Assembly: GCF_000003605.2 (NCBI RefSeq)
Contig: NW_003158734.1
Location: 92,017-119,989 of the forward strand
Origin: Saccoglossus kowalevskii
Taxonomy: Eukaryota > Hemichordata > Enteropneusta > Harrimaniidae
Length of the DNA: 27,973 nucleotides
Direction: 5' to 3'
Shown one piece after another: positions 1 to 10,873 of the stretch. The notes beneath the pieces are model-generated. The model worked only from the letters and a program-made list of their open reading frames with translations, was not told the origin of the DNA and searched no databases. How positions within the stretch are numbered: the stretch's first letter is position 1; every line of letters begins with the position of its first letter. The translations under genes were made by a program, and so were the position numbers.

Positions 1-198
1 TTTTATGCCATGCACCAGACATGCTCTATGACTGTATACTGACACACCAGACTGCATCAAGTTCATACCGGTACATTTTGGAATAACTTTATCATTTGCT
101 ATATGATAAGATTGGATGAAATAAGTGAAAGGGAATTGAATCTTCTATTGATATTCAACATGTGCCTTGGTATCAATTTGACATCTGGTTATGATGAT
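1..198. other. 3' flank or last intron of the TCF20-like gene, nothing firm
   Basis: AT-rich sequence with one TACCGGTA palindrome at 66-73. On the minus strand an acceptor-like CAG is followed by a short frame open to the window edge (S-G-V-S-V-Y-S-H...), which could be a terminal exon but has no recognisable family signature. No polyadenylation site can be assigned. Confidence 0.4.
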
Positions 199-261
199 TT
201 AACGTACATAGCAAACTGTACATATCATATACATTGGCAATTTTTTGGTTGGTGTAATTAC
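199..261 (-). other. Possible read-through C-terminal tail or start of last intron
   Basis: Directly after CPKHK the sequence is GTAATT, an acceptable but not strong 5' splice site. If it is not used, the frame stays open for 20 codons (V-I-T-P-T-K-K-L-P and so on, with a CTVC stretch) to TAA at 199-201. Vertebrate relatives splice or end close to this point with short, poorly conserved tails, so either reading is possible. I favour the intron. Confidence 0.45.
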
Positions 262-311
262 CTTATGTTTGGGACAAAGCATTGAGAAATTTTCTTCTTG
301 AAGTTGACAAC
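262..311 (-). CDS. TCF20: TCF20/RAI1-family gene, third ePHD exon
   Basis: This 50-nt exon lies between the acceptor TATATTCACAG (AG at 312-313) and the donor AAG|GTAATT (GT at 260-261). It takes the single G left by the previous exon (phase 1) to make Gly1299. It then reads C-Q-L-Q-E-E-N-F-S-M-L-C-P-K-H-K (1300-1315), matching the family C-terminal signature EENFS..CPKHK and supplying the last C-x2-H pair (C1311, H1314). It ends in phase 0. Vertebrate members carry a short tail after CPKHK. Here that tail is either in a further exon left of position 1 or, if the weaker GTAATT donor is skipped, a 20-residue read-through ending at TAA (199-201). Confidence 0.92.
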
Positions 312-972
312 CTGTGAATATAACGTAAAACTAATAAGACAAAGCATTAGACTTCATTTATTAACAGGGAATCACTGCAATAAATATGGACGACAAATTT
401 ATCAATTTCCTTTTCAAAAGTATTATGTAACTTAATTTGGACACAAATCCTTGTTTTTGTTATAATTTGTAAAAAATCATAGGTATACATAGATCGTCAG
501 TATTTTTTGTCTACTGAATCATTAAAATATTACTTACTTTGACAACACTACGGATGAAGCAAATATGGTGAACAAGGAATTTATATCTATCTTAAGACTT
601 GAGAGAGATTGCATGGATTTTTCTGTGTTGTCTCATGTGACACGTACAAAGAGGATAAAATATAATGTTTCTTATTTACATAGATTCCAAACAAGCAGTG
701 TGTTGTGAATGTCAATTACTAACAAAGACCACTACAATTTTGGTTCTATTAGTATTGTACAACTAATATTGAAGGAAAAAATATGAGAGTGAAGATGAGT
801 GGTTAAAACAACTGTGTAATAAACCTCTACAGAAGTCTTTTGTCTGTGTGTCTGTCAAACTTGATAAAGCTGGTCACACTAGCACTCATTCTGTCCTACC
901 ATTATCATGGCACCATCCAATCAGTCTACCAACTTGTTTTCATTATTTGTCAATCACAACTTGGTTACATAC
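312..972 (-). other. Intron between ePHD exons 2 and 3 (661 bp)
   Basis: Bounded by GTATGT at 972-967 and CAG at 314-312 on the minus strand. The interior is AT-rich with no repeats or conserved frames that I can see. A plus-strand frame over 907-1125 runs antisense to the exon and is not a gene. Confidence 0.85.
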
Positions 973-1066
973 CTTCATGAACTGCACATAAATAGTGATA
1001 TTTTTCTTCACAACCTTTCGTCATACATCCAAGTGAGGCACCTTTTTGCTGACAAGAACAACACGT
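973..1066 (-). CDS. TCF20: TCF20/RAI1-family gene, second ePHD exon
   Basis: This 94-nt exon continues the zinc module of the large exon. The acceptor is a T-rich run ending GTTGTAG, next to ACG TGT TGT at 1066. The donor is GAAG|GTATGT at 972. It joins phase 0 to the large exon after Met1267 and ends in phase 1. The translation (residues 1268-1298) contains CCSCQ, then GASLGC, then KGC and YHYLCA, which align residue for residue with the vertebrate CSHCQ..GATLGC..KGC...YHYPCA block. Visible zinc ligands are C1269, C1272, C1281, C1286, H1291 and C1294. In this family the ePHD mediates chromatin or nucleosome binding. The exon is too short to appear as an ORF; the opposite strand is open here but matches nothing. 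The homology together with exact splice phase makes this nearly certain. Confidence 0.93.
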
Positions 1067-1547
1067 CTACAACAAACAATATTGATGACATTATTTCAAT
1101 TAGACAGCTGATAAGATCATTTTGATGCATAAAGAATGCTTCTTCTTGTTGATTTTCAAAGATTTGTTTCAGTGCCTCAATGTAGACATCTTTCTCTAGA
1201 TTAAAAAACAAACTAACTTTGAAAGCACCCCGTATATTCCTTTGGTATGGTTATATACAAAACCCTCATCAAATCAACAAATAGAAAACCCAATTAATTT
1301 TACATGAAAATACAGTAGGTAAATCATGTTGCTTTCTAAAGAAAGATGTTTCTGTGTTTTTTTAATTAATGTAATGGTTTTAGTCCTCAACATTACTCAC
1401 AAAACATACCTACACAGTGTAGATACACCTATCCAGTTAAAAAAGCTTGCATTGTCGACAAGCGCAGAGTGTACATACCTACACAGTGTAGATACACCTA
1501 TCCAGTTAAAAAAGCTTGCATTGTCGACAAGCGCAGAGTGTACATAC
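1067..1547 (-). other. Intron after the large exon (481 bp), with a duplicated donor segment
   Basis: The intron starts GTATGT at 1547-1542 and ends GTTGTAG at 1067. The first 138 nt are two identical 69-bp copies (1404-1541), so the donor hexamer recurs at 1478 and 1409. Continuing translation into the intron gives V-C-T-L-C...K-L-F and a stop, so retention or use of the inner donors would truncate the ePHD. Confidence 0.9.
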
Positions 1548-1548
1548 C
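1404..1548. repeat. Perfect 69-bp tandem duplication at a splice donor
   Basis: Positions 1404-1472 and 1473-1541 are identical, and the next seven bases (1542-1548) begin a third copy. On the gene's strand each unit begins GTATGT and ends TGTAG, so each junction reads TAG|GTATGT. Identity over the whole unit points to a very recent event or an assembly artefact. Confidence 0.95.
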
Positions 1549-4500
1549 ATTTGTTTGGCCACCCTGACAGCATCATGCAAACCATACATATTAGGTCCTG
1601 CCATGTACACTCCATCAGCCCAAACCGAACAGTCTTCATGAACCCACATCTCATCAGAATCACTTTTACAACATTTACTTGACCCTGCTGGTGATGGCAA
1701 TGGTGACACCATTTTCTTGCTCCCTTTTCCCCGAGCAGATGATTTTCCCTTGTCAGGCTTAGGCATCGTTGGATATACCACAGAAAGTTGTGAATCAGAC
1801 AACCATTTAGGAGGCTTGCCAATTCTCTTGTCTCCACTTTTTGTTCTACCTCTTGAACTCAGAGGAGGTGATAGTGCAGCACTGTCTTCAGATCGTGACC
1901 GTGACCTGCTCCTCCTTTTTTTGGTTGATCCAGTGTCCACAGTTAAAGTATCCAAAGGTGTTTTAGGCTCAACTTTGGGAAGTTTATGGCCTGGGGGATA
2001 ATATGGTCCATAGAGATCTCCTAAAGTATCATAACTGGAAATTTTACCACAAAATGCACAATGCCATGGTCCACCATATGTAAAAATGGTGTTCGAGGAC
2101 ACCACTGGAGGTGAGGTTGGTTTCAACAAAGCTGGTCTGTCATTGTTCACTGCAGATGAAAGCACTTGTGTTTTGTTTTTCTTTTTACTTGCAAGAATTT
2201 TCTCCATTGCTTCTGCCATTGGATTATTAACAACAGTGAGAGAAAGAGTCCTTTCCTCTGAACCACGTATACGAATTAGTGGCCCTTGCAATCTACGTGG
2301 TATATCCAGACCATGTTTCTTTTTACGCCCTCTTTTGGGTGTCTCATCCACCTTGTCACTAAACTCATGTTTCGCAGATTTTCGCTTTGCACCTCTCTCA
2401 GTCTTTATTTTGTTTTTACTGCCAAGTGGGCGGCCTCGTTTTTTCTTTGGTGGATGATCAGTTGTAGTGTCATCATGTGTTTGTTCTCGAGTGTCCCAAG
2501 ACTCCTCTTTAAGGCTCACCCTTGTAGTGGTATCCTGAGTCGAGGTATTCTCATTTATATGCCTATCACTTTCCACACACACAGACTTATCATCTGCATT
2601 CATGACAATATTGTTCCTATCATCTAGCGATTCTCTTGTCTTCATTGGTACTTCTAAGTTTACCTCTTTTTTGACACTACGTTTAATATTATTTGTTCCC
2701 TGACTTAATTTCTCACTTTTTTCACCCAGTTTCCACTTTTCTCCCTCATCCATGATCTCTTCATCTGACCTTATATTTGACATACACTGTTTCCTTTGTA
2801 GTTTTCTTAGAACAGGAGTCAAAATTGGATTGCAACTTTTTGACTTTGATCTTTGATAAACTGACCCATCAATTTTCCTGGAAGCACCATCCTTGTTCAA
2901 AGATTTATCTAATTTTGACTTAGTTTTGGTTGGCAAATCCAAAAATCTAGAATAGATGTTAATGTCATGTGTTGGCTGTACACTCTTTTCAAGGGCTATA
3001 TTTGGTGATCCTGACCGACTATCAGAAGAACCAAAATCTGATTCCCGACACAGCAGATCTATCGAAGACCCACTGCTGCTATCAGATTCAAAAACAGTCG
3101 TCTCTTGTTTAATGTTAGATATTGAAAGTTTAGGATTTCTATCAGAGTCTCCATTATCCCCGGTATCATCATTCAGATCATGTTTGACAGTTTTTGAATT
3201 TTGTTTATGTCTACTAGATGTTAATGAATTTTTCTTGTTCACATCTTTCTCATTATCATCACTATCACCAGGGCAACCATGTTCTGTTCCACAATTACCA
3301 ATAGCCTTCGCTTTCCCCTTAGGACTTTTCTCATTCACACAAAAATGTCTTCGGTTTGCTACTCTGTTATCATTTGTCATAACATGTTCTACAAGGCTTT
3401 CTGCAGCCTCTATCTCATGCTCCTCTATGAAACATGTCTCTCTACTCACAGTTATTTGCTGGCCTTCCCCAGAACAGTCAACAGAAATTGGTATTATACT
3501 TTTCCCATTTTTAGGAACTTTTTTCAAAGGAGATCTCATTCTGTTATGAATAATGCTTCCCTGATGACCATCTTTAATTAAATCCTCTTTTGTTAACACT
3601 ATCTTAACACAACTTTTTCCCGATTCTATGATGTCTATGCAGTTTTTTTCTTGTGCATCACAAGCAAGCTTTTTTTGTTCTTGGTTAGAAGCATTTGACT
3701 TGGGAGATACGTTGTGATTTTTTTGTTTTTCATTGGCAGTTTCATTACATTTATCTTTGCTGTGATTTTCAGAGTCCTCACATTTCTTGGAATTTGTGTC
3801 TGAAACATCCGACTTGATCCTCTTCAAGAATGCTCGACTTCCTCCCATCCCTCGATTTGCCCTTCGCTGAACTATTACATCAGGTTTATCTTTATTTCCA
3901 TTATCATTCTTTTTCACATTCTCAACTGTTTTTTCATCATCTTTTTTAGAGTCTTGTGATTCAACTTTATTCTTCTTTAATCCTTCAGTACCTGCAGAAC
4001 ATTCGCACTCCTCAATAGTTCTTTTTCTGCTCTGACCCTCAACATGGCTCTGCACCCTCCTTTTCTCACCATCATTTAACTTATCATCAGTATTCACGTT
4101 GGAATCTCTACCTCCTTTATTACCACCCTTTTCATGTTGATTGCCATCAACTTGATCAACTGGTTTGGGGCTGTTCCCATCATCCTCTTTGGAATTTTGG
4201 GCAGCAGGTCCTTTACTTTTCGGTTCACCTAAAAAAGCAACCATCTCTTCAAGTCTTGGCAATGCTCCTTTATTTTGCAGGCTGTCATGTTGTGTTGGAC
4301 TAATTTGTTGCCCATTAGGGTTGACATAAGGACCGTTGGGTATTTGGTGATGCGGAACTGATTTGTATGATGTCTGGTTTCCAACAGGAGAAACTGGCTG
4401 CTGCCAGTTATTAGGAGATTTCTGTGGCACTGATAAAGGTGATTTCACAGAGCCATTAGAACTTCCAGGAGATGGCAGAGCTGCTGGACTTTGCACCATG

Positions 4501-5348
4501 CCACAAAGTGGAGAACGAACTGTAATGGGACTTGGTGCTGGGGATCTTGAAGGAACAGAGTTGGGACTATGGATGCTTACTGGTGACCTTATACTTGTAG
4601 CGGGAGAAGGGACTGGAGATGGATGGCTACCTGGCTGACCAAGCGGTGAATTTGAATACACATAGTGTGGATTGCGATTGTTGTTACCACCAGTGATTCC
4701 ATGCCCAATGGCATTTTGATGCTGCTGCTGTTGATAAACACTAGATGATTGCATCATACTTGGTGATGTAGAATGGCTAGGACTGGGTACCATGCTACGA
4801 TACCTACTCGCACCACTAGGTTGTTGTTGTGGAGGACTTGTGCCTACTGTCTGTGACTGATTATAACCTCGAACAGTATGCATCTGTCCAGGACTAGCCA
4901 TATTATAATTCTGATTGTAACCCATACTGTTTTGGGGAGGATAACCTGGACCATAGTTGCCACCTTGATAATGTGGTCCATACTGATATTGGTCATCTTG
5001 TGAATAGTACTGGTGGGGAGGATATTGACTGACCATTGATGGTGGTTGCTGATCTCTATAGCCAGGATGTATATTTTGTTGCTGTGCCATGTACTGCTGT
5101 TGTTGGGTATAATACTGCGACTGTTGCTGCTGCTGCTGCTGCTGTTGTTGAGATGGCGGTGGTGGTGGTTGGGCCACATGGGAGTCATACTGACCATACT
5201 GGTCCGATGGGAACGGCTGTGGTGGTGGCATATGTGATGTCGGTGACTGTCCAGGGGGACTATGTGGTAAATGCTGCACAGTATGAGCTCTCTGTGATTG
5301 TTGTTGCTGTTGCTGCTGCTGCCAATGACCAGGCTGTACTTGGCTCAT
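1548..5348 (-). CDS. TCF20: TCF20/RAI1-family nuclear protein, large exon (partial gene)
   Basis: Family members are nuclear chromatin-binding transcriptional co-regulators; this looks like an invertebrate co-orthologue of vertebrate TCF20 and RAI1, so the symbol is nominal. Residues are numbered from the ATG at 5348. Poly-Gln lies at 10-17 and 67-76 within a Q/P/Y/G-rich N terminus. A Ser-Pro-rich segment covers about 169-318, followed by a long Lys/Asp/Ser-rich disordered middle. AT-hook-like motifs are RGRP (971-974) and RGR (1006-1008). The exon ends with the first part of an extended PHD module: WHCAFCG (C1097, C1100), the GDLYGPYYP signature, about 136 intervening residues with an RS-rich basic patch, then WVHEDC (H1237, C1240). 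It opens at an acceptor (pyrimidine tract then CAG, 5358-5360) and ends at ATG|GTATGT, phase 0. In-frame sequence runs nine bases above the chosen ATG to the acceptor, so translation could instead begin in an upstream exon. Human TCF20 is longer (about 1,960 residues). Confidence 0.93.
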
Positions 5349-5357
5349 CCCATGGCT

Positions 5358-8057
5358 CTGCAACACAAAAAAATAACACTACTATGAGAACAATATAATT
5401 TTGTGTGCAGAACACATGCATGGACGAACAGGGACGCCGAGCAAAAGATGATAATGCAGCTGTGTTACTGTTTGAATGTGTGCAATATTCTCAAAATAAA
5501 ACTGATTCATGTGACTTTTCAGTTCAGTAAAAAATGTATTGTGATATGTTTTGCAATCTTCTAGTTTTTGTCCTGGTAAACTCAATCAAGTCTGATGATG
5601 ACAATATTTTTAGTCGTCATCTGATAAAAACATGTAATGAATGGTTTATGTAAAATAGTACAGTACAGTTCGGCATAACTTCCAAAGTGGCTATCAGCTG
5701 ACATTGCTTCTACATAAAACTTATAAAGCATTGTCTTCAATAATTTAAACTTACTAATATGAGGTATACTCTAAACCATTTAATTTCACTGCTACAAATG
5801 TTTGCGATTTTAGGATTGCATGGCTTTCCTTTCATTTTGCAAAAATTGCTGACACTCTGTGACCCCAGAGAAATTTTCACTGTTATAAAATTTTGTGATT
5901 TTTACTGACTAATGAAATTCACAAAAATTTGTAATTACTCTACATAATGTAGATATATGCCAGCAAAATACGCTACATTCAAGCCAACTAAAAGGTAGCT
6001 AAATGGTAAGTTACGCTCGAACCAAAACTTTAATTTTAATTGTGATTTAAATTTTTCTAAATAACCAAGGCACATTCAAACACTTCTGTATGTAGTTGTA
6101 CAGACCTGAATAAATTATATTGCACTCACTGTTTTAAAAATGGATACAACGAAACATTTTGAAGAGATCTAGTAATATTTTAAGATATATTGTATATAAT
6201 ATTGTAATAGCATGTATATTGTTATTAAAAATAAAATATAGTATTCTATATAATAGCAGGGTACCACATATAATCAAATTGAACGGCTTTTCCATCAACT
6301 TTTTAACATTGTGAATATAAACCAACTTTAGCAACCCCCAAAAAAACTCGCAAAAATATTTTAAAAGTACATATATAACTAGAATATTACAAACTATTAA
6401 TACAATTTTATTTGACTTCTGCCCTCAAGTAAACAATTCTTAGTAATACACAGTGGTAAGATCATGATCACTTGAAAATTGATCACAACTAACCCATTTC
6501 AAATTGGTGATTAAGAGGATATTAATTTCAGCAAAGGGGAAAAAAACTGGGTTACCGGTATACATATAAGATTGTCATGTGAATGCTTAATATGTAAAAC
6601 TGGGGAGAACAGATGTACAACATCAAACCACCAATTGAGAGCAGAGAGTAGTCCATAACTTTGAAAACACAACAAAATGTTTATGGAGAAGAAATCGATT
6701 TAGATTATAAACCATTAAAAATCATGATGTAATGATTATAAAAGTACACAAGGTAGAAAAGATTTCAATGCAAGGCTAAAGACTTGTTATACTGCCCTCT
6801 ATGGCAATACAATTGGATAACGTTGATTTACAGGGATTAATAATGCCTCGACCTAGCGTTAATAAAATCCTTAATGAGTGACTGATTGATACCATGCCAT
6901 GAAATGATTTTATAAGATACACGCGCGTTTCATTTTTATTGCTCAAACTGGATTTACTTTGTTGTTTTAGGAGAATTTAATTTTCCTTGAAAACCCACAT
7001 AAGCAATATATTTCAATGTTTTGTTTCAAAATACATGTAAACAAAAAGAAAGTATCTCTAATGAATTTCATTTTTGTTGATTTTGCCCTTCAGTACAAAT
7101 ACATTGCAAGTGAAAATAATGCATTATATATTCATGCATGTACTGTGAAACACTTCTAATTAGATAGATTTTAGTTGAATATCTGAATTATTAAAGAACA
7201 CTGTTATATAGCCAACAATCTCAATGCAAGAATATATTAAAAATAGATACACCTTAAATCAGAAGAAATAACCTAAAAGAAGAGAAAGAAAATGTTTAAT
7301 ATTAAAGACACGATTCACAGTAGTGACAGAGCTTTGATACAAAGCACGATTACAAAGTTATATTCTAGAATGATACGTCTAGAATGATAAGGCACTGTAA
7401 TGATCGAATACTGAAAACAATACACTGATCGGATATAGTGAACAATATCGTAAAAACCAGTTACAATGACATGAAATATGTATGTAGAATGTATAGCAGG
7501 CTAGTAGTGGAGTGAGTACAGAGTGAGTTGTCAAGACAACACGAGACTGACTCTGATCATTCTATTATTGAAGGAATCTTGCCAAGTCATTCATACAGTG
7601 GAGGATTTAATGGCAAAACACACAATCATTGAATGAACAAAATCATGAATTGATACTGTACAATGTTCTCAATAGCAGACGATTCCAATAAGCAGCTAAA
7701 AGTATTACAATGACAGACAAAATAATCTGATGTGGTCGAGTAAAACATTTTAAAAGATTCACGCTACTGGAAATATTTTGGCATTAAATTTTACAGTATA
7801 AAATTACAATTTTATTTATTCAATTTTGGGGTCTTAATATTAATACATGTAGTCTAATTAAAATTTACGTTAGAATAGAGCGAGAGTTGCTATAGAAACA
7901 AACAGTTTATAACCCCAGTTTTATTGCTTATCCATGATTTGTAGCATGTGTTGATGGTAGAGTAGTGGGTTAAGTAATAGAAGCCACTGAACAATTCAAA
8001 CTGGACAGGTAGTTTGCAAATGCAGTCTTATTGCGTGTTAAAGACTAAGCAATTCCA
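5358..8057. other. Intron or upstream DNA of the TCF20-like gene, no further feature
   Basis: AT-rich sequence immediately 5' of the large exon's acceptor. It contains scattered palindromes (TACCGGTA 6553, TACATGTA 7032 and 7844) but no ORF with similarity, no RNA gene and no dense CpG stretch. Upstream 5'-UTR exons could be present but cannot be recognised from sequence alone. Confidence 0.7.
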
Positions 8058-8082
8058 TTGTTTGTTTGTTTGTTTGTTTGTG
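8058..8082. repeat. (TTTG)n microsatellite
   Basis: About six consecutive TTTG units, within otherwise unremarkable AT-rich DNA. Confidence 0.95.
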
Positions 8083-8582
8083 AAAAGTCAGTAACATAGA
8101 AAATATACAAAAGAATTGCTTTCCCTTACAATAGTTCATGGAGAATTTAAATTTCAGCATCTACTTCACATCCATGTACAAAGAAAAAATGTATAAGACA
8201 TGGCATAGGAATTCTCATGATATATAATCGGAAAGTACCATCTCATTTAAAACAGTATTACCAGTAATGATATGCCAATTTATTCAAAATATACAACAAC
8301 AGAATACATCATGTCTAAGATTTGAAACCATACAAGTCAAAATGCCAATCAAGAAGACAAGGTATTATAAAGTATGTGTAAAGTTTGAAGCGAATTCAGG
8401 TGGACACATGCACTAAAGTAAACCATAAGTTACCATTCCAGACAGGAACTATATCAGTGATGCATCATAATGAGGACAATTAAATACTGTATTTGCTCTA
8501 ATTAATATTACATGCATTTTGATACAGTAAACAATAAATACAATCCTTGATTTATGTGTGTGTGTAAAAGGAGCAAAGATAG

Positions 8583-8782
8583 CATACTGTAACCTGTTCT
8601 CTATACATGTAGCAGAGAAAAATATGCATTCAATAAAATTGGCACACCTGTATGTGCAATCATATGAAATGTACGTGTATAAATAGAACAAAAAATATAG
8701 CACATGATAACCTTCTTTCTATACATGAAGCAGAGAAAAAATATACATTCAATATGTGCATTCGTATGAAATGTATTTGTAC
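8583..8782. repeat. Diverged tandem duplication, period about 118 bp
   Basis: The segment from 8583 (CATACTGTAACC, TACATG, AGCAGAGAAA, ATTCAAT, then CATATGAAATGTA) recurs from 8701 with substitutions. The second copy lacks about 17 bases present in the first, around 8633-8651. This is an old local duplication with no coding content. Confidence 0.75.
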
Positions 8783-10592
8783 TTGCTCCAACATCTAAAA
8801 TTTCCTTTAATGTTTTAAATTATTGATGTAACATTCAAATATTTCCTTTCATTTTATACATCTGACAGAACCACTAAAGCACGAGACTGAAATTGAATCT
8901 CGTCAATGAACACAATGCTTAACAAAACATTATTCATTGCCATTTCCAGTTGCTATCTTTCATTAACTTATCACTACAACCAGAAAACAGATATAATAAT
9001 AATGTTAGGATGAGAAAAAGAAAGAATAGGATTGCCCTGTTCTCTGCTACAGCAGTCGATACAATCATCATATTGCCTTGATGCCTACAATGCAGTATTT
9101 TTGTGATAACCTCATAATACTATCACTACAAATACTTGCCATTTTATAAATAAAAGCAGTCATAAAGACCAAATAAAGTAAAGTCGCTGTAAATTCTGTC
9201 TTTAAGAAAACCCCAGTGACATTCTCTGCCACAAAATTTAAGTTTCCTTAACACTTGAAATTCATGAACATTTCTCTTAAAATAAAATTTGTTTACAATA
9301 TCTTATATAGATAACAAACTGATGATTTTTGATACATACATGTATCCGTAACAAAATAATTCAATTCAATAATATCAAATCTTAACTTGGAAATTATACC
9401 ATGGCAGAAAATATCAAATTTCTAACAGTTTACATGCATACCATCTATATAATTATGAATTTAATACATTAACAAATATGATGAAATATCAAAGTAATAA
9501 TTACTTTCTGGAAAATATATTGCATGTAAAAGCAGAATTATTTTATAGAAAATTGACTAAAAAATCTATTGCGTGTATCAAAACAATATATTTCATGTTT
9601 TTGTAAGTTCCAGCTTCTTGAACCGAAATCACAATCTAATGACAATGAGGAATTATTTTGTAACACACTAAAATTATATGACAGAAAATAGAGCAGAATG
9701 GTGCAAACATCAAAAGGTCAACAGAGGTCAGTGTTAAAAGCTTGTACAATGTATATACATACTGAATATGTTAGGATTATTGTACTTGAATGACAAATAC
9801 ATATAATGTGTTATTGATAATAGTAAAACTTAATTTTGTAGGAATTTATCAACAATTAGGTAGGTGATAAGTTATGATTAAAATCTATCACTCCCTTTTT
9901 TTAAAAACAAATCTCAATTTTTAGTAATTATTATATTAATAATATATAATTATTTAACATGGAGAGAAAAAAAATTGTGCTGCAGAATGTGAAATTGGGT
10001 CATTGTGAAGCTGAGTGGCAACTACCTTAATTGTATATTCAGATTGAAACATTAGAGATGAGATTGCAATTCTACTGACACAAAATTAAATCTTGTTTAC
10101 ATCGCTGCATTACAGAGGACTTAGAAACAGGTTTGACGCATGTGCAATTGTTCTCCCAAGAATTAAAACGTAAAAAATGCATAATGAATATATGTTATCT
10201 AAAACATAGCTGCAACATTCATTTTGTCATAACAACAGTGACTATGGTAACAGGACATGACAATTGCGACAGACAGTGATTCTACACAATACAAAATACA
10301 GATGGAAATGTACATTTAAATTCAATTTTTAAATTGATGAAAAACTAAAACTTCCTGTAGGAAGATGAATTACAATACATGCCTAGTAGTAATCTTAACA
10401 ATGCTATGCAACTGAAATTAAGGATTCTGCACACTGAAATTGAGATGTTATTGATATTTAAATTGTCAAAAAGTGCAAAAATGTAAGAGTGAATTGTGGA
10501 GGAGGCCCTTGTCTATAACTGGTCTCAAATAGATGGACGACTTCTCTATGCATGCAATCTAACTGAGGTCATCTCAGGAATAGTAACCAGAT
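8783..10592. other. Non-coding AT-rich stretch, nothing firm
   Basis: No supported gene, RNA or array. It contains one TACATGTA palindrome (9337) and short A/T runs. The base composition resembles the rest of the presumed intron. Confidence 0.65.
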
Positions 10593-10873
10593 GTCAGTAC
10601 ACAATGACAACCACTATGCAATCTGAAGACCAATCAGATGTCAGTACACAATGACAACCACTATGCAATCTGAAGACCAATCAGATGTCAGTACACAATG
10701 ACAACCACTATGCAATCTGAAAACCAATCAGATGTCAGTACACAATGACAACCACTATGCAATCTGAAAACCAATCAGATGTCAGTACACAATGACATCC
10801 ACTATGCAATCTGAAGACCAATCAGATGTCAGTACACAATGACAACCACTATGCAATCTGACGACCAATCAGG
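10593..10873. repeat. 47-bp minisatellite, six copies, each with a CCAAT box
   Basis: Units start at 10593, 10640, 10687, 10734, 10781 and 10828, each beginning GTCAGTACACAATGACA. Copies differ by only a few substitutions (GAAGACC/GAAAACC/GACGACC; one CATCCAC for CAACCAC). Each unit carries CCAATCAG, at 10630 and every 47 bp to 10865. The flank just before 10593 is a truncated unit lacking the CAAT of the box. Confidence 0.96.

Noticed and set aside
1-110. Minus-strand open frame (S-G-V-S-V-Y-S-H...) as the last exon of the TCF20-like gene
   Set aside because: An acceptor-like CAG precedes it, but the tail after CPKHK is not conserved enough in the family to confirm it, and the frame is not closed within the window.
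907-1125. 72-codon plus-strand frame
   Set aside because: Antisense to the 94-nt ePHD exon; no similarity.
1506-1547. Read-through of the large exon (V-C-T-L-C-A-C-R-Q-C...) as the real second half of the zinc module
   Set aside because: The C-x2-C looked tempting, but the following residues do not fit the family. The exon at 973-1066 supplies the correct block in phase, and V-C is just the donor GTATGT translated.
1397-1837. 146-codon minus-strand frame spanning the 69-bp duplication
   Set aside because: It overlaps the true exon in another frame, and the duplicated peptide simply reflects the intronic duplication.
2956-3549. 197-codon plus-strand frame
   Set aside because: It is antisense to the middle of the large TCF20-like exon and is a compositional shadow of that frame.
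10593-10873. CRISPR-like array
   Set aside because: Whole units repeat without unique spacers, and the window is clearly eukaryotic. The same applies to the 24-, 41-, 67- and 157-bp arrays.
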